Shown here in pieces: positions 3,867 through 6,783 of a stretch of DNA of 6,783 bases (the stretch's first letter is position 1; the number at the start of each line of letters is the position of its first letter). The DNA is from Allobosea sp. (lineage in GTDB: Bacteria > Pseudomonadota > Alphaproteobacteria > Rhizobiales > Beijerinckiaceae). The translations under genes and the position numbers were made by a program. The DNA lies in the NCBI GenBank assembly GCA_021732895.1, contig JAKFWE010000459.1, positions 1 to 6,783 of the forward strand. The letters are read 5' to 3'. The notes beneath the pieces were generated by a model that made no database searches, was not told the origin of the DNA, and saw nothing but the letters and a program-made list of their open reading frames with translations.

Positions 3867-6783
3867 GCTGCGGCCTCCACACCGATGCCTTCGAGCCGGT
3901 CTTCGAGTTCTTCGCCGGCCAGGCGGAGCGCGGCGAGGGTGGCCTCGTCGGGCTGCCAGTATTTGCGTTGTTGGGCTTCGATCAGCCGGTTCGCCAGCTT
4001 GGCGGACGCGGTCGGGTTCAGCGCGGCGAGCCGTTCGCGCATCACCGGATCGAGCAGGAAGGTCTGTGCGGTCTGCTGGAAGACCCAGGGCTGGACTGCG
4101 CCGGTGGTGGCCGACCAGCCCATGGTGTTGGCGACGTGGTGCTCGATCTGGCGCACGCCCTCATAGCCGTGCTTGAGCATGCCCTCGTACCATTTCGGGT
4201 TGAGCATCCGGGTGCGGGTCTCCAGCGAGACCTGCTCGGAAAGCGTGCGCACCGTGCCCTCGCCGCGCGTCTGGTCGCCGATATAGACCGGGACCGACGA
4301 GCCGCCGGCGCGCTTCACCGCGCGCGAGATGCCGCCGAGCGTATCGAAATACTGGTCGATCGTGGTGACGCCGAGCTCGACCGATTCGAGGTTCTGGTAG
4401 GCTAGCTCGACGCCGGCGAAGATCGTGCCGAGCAGTTCCTTCTGCTGCACCGGCCTTCCCGAGACGCCATAGGCGAAGGATTTCCGGCGCGAATAGGTCT
4501 CGGCCAGTTCGTCCTCGTCGTCCCAGCGGCTGTTCTCGATCAGATGGTTGACGTTGGCCCCGTAAGTGCCGTCGGCGTTGGAGAAGACGCGAAGCGCCGC
4601 GGTCTCAAGATCGCAGCCATGCTGGGCCTGATAGGCCAGCGCGTTGCGGCGCAGATAGTTCTGCTCGACCGGCTCGTCGGCCTGCGCCGCCATCAGCGCG
4701 GCCTCTGCCAGGAGCCGGGTCTGCAGCGGCAGCAGGTCGCGAAAGATGCCCGACAGCGTCATCACCACGTCGATTCGCGGGCGGCCGAGTTCGGCGAGCG
4801 GGATCAGTTCCGCGCCGCAGAGCCGGCCATAGCCGTCAAAACGGGGCCTCGCGCCCATCAGGGCCAGCGCCTGCGCGATCGGGCCACCCTCGCTCTTCAG
4901 ATTGTCGGTGCCCCAGAGCACGATCGCGATCGAGGCGGGGAGCGGGTTTCCACCCTCGACATGGCGGGCTAGCAGCCGGTCGGCCTGTTTCGCGCCGTCG
5001 GCGACCGCGAAGGCCGAGGGAATGCGGAACGGATCGAAGCCGTGAACATTGCGGCCCGTCGGCAGGATCGCCGGCGTGCGCAGCAGGTCGCCGCCGGGCG
5101 CGGGCTTGACGAAGCGGCCGTCGAGCGCGGTCAGGAGGCCCTCGATCTCGCTGTCGCGGTCGATCATCTCGCCGGTGCGAGCGAGTTCGCCGAACATCGC
5201 CAGCTCGGATGCGTCGGTGGCGAGTGCGGCCGCCGTGGTCTCGCCGGTCGCAAGCGCCTCGACAATGGCGCGATCGGCCTTGCGCCCATGCGACGCCTCG
5301 GCCACCGCCAGCAGCGTATCGACCTTCTCGGCGACCGTGTGCTTGGCGCCGACGACGTGCAGTCCGTGCGGGATCAGCGTGTATTCGAGTTCCAGAACCG
5401 CGTTGGTCAGCGCGGCGACGGTCGCGCCCGCATCGTCACCCCAGGCGGGCTCGGCCTGCGCCAGATCGAGCGCCGCCGCCTGCGCCTGGATCAGTTGGGC
5501 GAGATCGGCGCTCTCGTTCTCCGCGCCCGGCTGCCGCCAGCGCTCCAGCGAGGCTTTCAGTTCCACCAGGCCGCGATAGAGCCCCGCGCTCGCCACCGGC
5601 GGCGTCATGTAGCTGACCAGAGTCGCGGCCGAGCGGCGCTTGGCGATGGTGCCCTCGGAGGGGTTGTTGGCGGCGTAGAGATAGATGTTGGGCAGGTCGC
5701 CGATCAGCCGGTCGGGCCAGCATTGGGCGGTCAGGCCGACCTGCTTGCCCGGCATGAATTCGAGCGCGCCATGGGTGCCGAAATGAAGGACGGCATTGGC
5801 TGCGAAGTCTTCGCGCAGAAAACGGTAGAAGGCGGAGAAGGCGTGGGTCGGCGCGAAGCCCTTCTCGAAGAGCAGCCGCATCGGGTCGCCCTCATAGCCG
5901 AAACCGGGCTGGATGCCGACGAAGATGTTGCCGAATTCGCGGCCGAGCACGAAGAGCGAGGTTCCGTCGCTCTGCTGGCGGCCGGGCGCGGGGCCCCATT
6001 GCGCCTCGATCTCGGCGAGATGCCGCTCGCGCCGGACATGGTCGTTGACGTTGATGCGCGCATGGACGTTGGCGTCGGCGCCGAAGCGGGCGGCGTTGCC
6101 GTGCAGGATCGCGTCGCGCAGCGCATCGACGGAGGCCGGAACCTCGACCGAATATCCGGCCTTGGCGAGGCCTTTCAGCGTGTTGAACAGCGATTCGAAC
6201 ACGGCCAGGAACGCCGCCGTGCCGGTGGCCCCGGCGTTCGGCGGGAAGTTGAACAGCACGATGGCGAGCTTGCGCTGCGCGAGTTCGGTCTTGCGCAGGG
6301 CGACAAGCTTCGCCACCCGGGACGCCAGCATGGCGACGCGCTCGATATCGGGGCGCATGTCGGCGCGGCTGTCGCCGGCCTCGCTGTCGGAGCGGCCGCC
6401 GAAGACCATCGGTCCGGTCGCGCCGTCGAGTTCGGGGATGGCGACCATCATCGTCGCCTCGACCGGCATCAGCCCGCGATCCGACGCGGTCCACTGCTCC
6501 AGGCTCTGGAACTCGATCGCCTGGGCGGCGATATAGGGGACGTCGAGGCCCGACAGCATGGCGTCGGCGGCGGAGGCGTCGTTATAGGCCGGGCCGCCGA
6601 CCAGAGAGAAGCCGGTCAGCGAGACCAGCGCGTCGATGACGGGACGGCCATCGCGCTTGAAATAGGCATCGACGGCAGGCCGCGCATCGAGCCCGCCGGA
6701 AAAGGCCGGGATGACGTTCAGGGCCTTGGCCTCGAAGGCGGCGATGACCGCGTCGTAATGGGCGGTGTTGCCGGCCAGCAGAT
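3863..6783 (-). CDS. bchH: Magnesium chelatase large subunit BchH (5' end outside window)
   Basis: BchH binds protoporphyrin IX and is the catalytic subunit of Mg chelatase; with the AAA+ subunits BchI and BchD it inserts Mg2+ at the first committed step of bacteriochlorophyll synthesis. The frame is open through the right edge and gives 972 residues. Full BchH proteins are roughly 1,200 residues or more, so about the first 220-280 are missing. The ATG at 6559 is internal: upstream codons still encode conserved BchH sequence, such as LLAGNTAHYDAV at the edge and SLTGFSLVGGPAYND (54-68 of the visible part). Further CobN/BchH-family blocks are NFPPNAGATGT (178-188), HFGTHGALEFMPGKQ (333-347), YAANNPSEGTIAKRR (369-383) and NPKWYEGMLKHGYEG (861-875). 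The family shares this fold with CobN of cobaltochelatase, but the chlorophyll-gene context and these motifs fit BchH. The TGA at 3863-3865 overlaps the bchL start. No internal stop or frameshift is seen. Confidence 0.97.
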   Translation of the reverse strand, partial: LLAGNTAHYDAVIAAFEAKALNVIPAFSGGLDARPAVDAYFKRDGRPVIDALVSLTGFSLVGGPAYNDASAADAMLSGLDVPYIAAQAIEFQSLEQWTASDRGLMPVEATMMVAIPELDGATGPMVFGGRSDSEAGDSRADMRPDIERVAMLASRVAKLVALRKTELAQRKLAIVLFNFPPNAGATGTAAFLAVFESLFNTLKGLAKAGYSVEVPASVDALRDAILHGNAARFGADANVHARINVNDHVRRERHLAEIEAQWGPAPGRQQSDGTSLFVLGREFGNIFVGIQPGFGYEGDPMRLLFEKGFAPTHAFSAFYRFLREDFAANAVLHFGTHGALEFMPGKQVGLTAQCWPDRLIGDLPNIYLYAANNPSEGTIAKRRSAATLVSYMTPPVASAGLYRGLVELKASLERWRQPGAENESADLAQLIQAQAAALDLAQAEPAWGDDAGATVAALTNAVLELEYTLIPHGLHVVGAKHTVAEKVDTLLAVAEASHGRKADRAIVEALATGETTAAALATDASELAMFGELARTGEMIDRDSEIEGLLTALDGRFVKPAPGGDLLRTPAILPTGRNVHGFDPFRIPSAFAVADGAKQADRLLARHVEGGNPLPASIAIVLWGTDNLKSEGGPIAQALALMGARPRFDGYGRLCGAELIPLAELGRPRIDVVMTLSGIFRDLLPLQTRLLAEAALMAAQADEPVEQNYLRRNALAYQAQHGCDLETAALRVFSNADGTYGANVNHLIENSRWDDEDELAETYSRRKSFAYGVSGRPVQQKELLGTIFAGVELAYQNLESVELGVTTIDQYFDTLGGISRAVKRAGGSSVPVYIGDQTRGEGTVRTLSEQVSLETRTRMLNPKWYEGMLKHGYEGVRQIEHHVANTMGWSATTGAVQPWVFQQTAQTFLLDPVMRERLAALNPTASAKLANRLIEAQQRKYWQPDEATLAALRLAGEELEDRLEGIGVEAAA
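3874..3878 (-). promoter_or_regulatory. Shine-Dalgarno of bchL inside the bchH 3' end
   Basis: On the minus strand the last bchH codons contain GGAGG, seven bases before the bchL ATG at 3866. bchL can therefore recruit ribosomes itself as well as receive them from bchH through the ATGA overlap. This is clearly better than the sites before bchM (TGGGG at most) and lhaA (GGAG, 11 bases away). Confidence 0.7.

Noticed and set aside
2221..4166. Long plus-strand frames opposite bchM, bchL and the end of bchH (2221-3234 and 3135-4166)
   Set aside because: Both are antisense to securely identified genes, match no known family, and have the biased composition of complementary-strand shadows in GC-rich DNA.
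6557..6559. ATG at 6559 as the start of bchH
   Set aside because: The frame continues upstream to the window edge with conserved BchH sequence (for example SLTGFSLVGGPAYND), so this is an internal methionine.
1..6783. Search for a new system, mobile element, CRISPR, tRNA/rRNA or repeats
   Set aside because: Reading both strands showed none. The window is filled by five conventional photosynthesis genes with no insertion, inverted terminal repeats or regular direct repeats.

Overview
The window is a piece of the photosynthesis gene cluster of a GC-rich anoxygenic phototroph. It is almost certainly a purple or aerobic phototrophic alphaproteobacterium. The gene order bchH-bchL-bchM-lhaA-puhA is the classic alphaproteobacterial one, and PuhA (a type-2 reaction-centre subunit) excludes green sulfur bacteria and heliobacteria. 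A member of the Hyphomicrobiales is plausible from the look of the PuhA and BchL sequences, but I cannot name a genus from this window.

All five genes lie on the minus strand and are transcribed from high to low coordinates. bchH (3' part, from 6783 down to 3863) encodes the large subunit of magnesium chelatase. bchL (3866-2940) encodes the NifH-like reductase of dark-operative protochlorophyllide reductase. bchM (2943-2239) encodes the Mg-protoporphyrin methyltransferase. lhaA (2242-809) encodes a twelve-helix PucC-family membrane protein for light-harvesting complex assembly. puhA (784 to the left edge) encodes the reaction-centre H subunit. bchH lacks its N-terminal coding part and puhA lacks at most a few C-terminal codons, both because of the window edges.

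The genes are packed with no non-coding room. The first three junctions are identical 4-base ATGA overlaps. The only gap is 24 bases before puhA, and it is filled by a strong Shine-Dalgarno sequence. No terminator is visible at any junction. The main promoter must lie beyond the right edge, although internal promoters cannot be excluded. The products link pigment synthesis (Mg insertion, methylation, ring D reduction) to antenna assembly and the reaction centre, which is the 'superoperon' arrangement known from Rhodobacter.

Nothing here looks like a new system. Points worth a second look are the chain of overlaps with uneven ribosome-binding sites, a single TGT-N12-ACA palindrome at the start of bchM, a proline-rich N-terminal extension of BchL, and the apparent loss of part of the surface metal/proton-entry site of PuhA. 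There is no gene-free stretch over 300 bases. The long plus-strand reading frames are GC-driven shadows.
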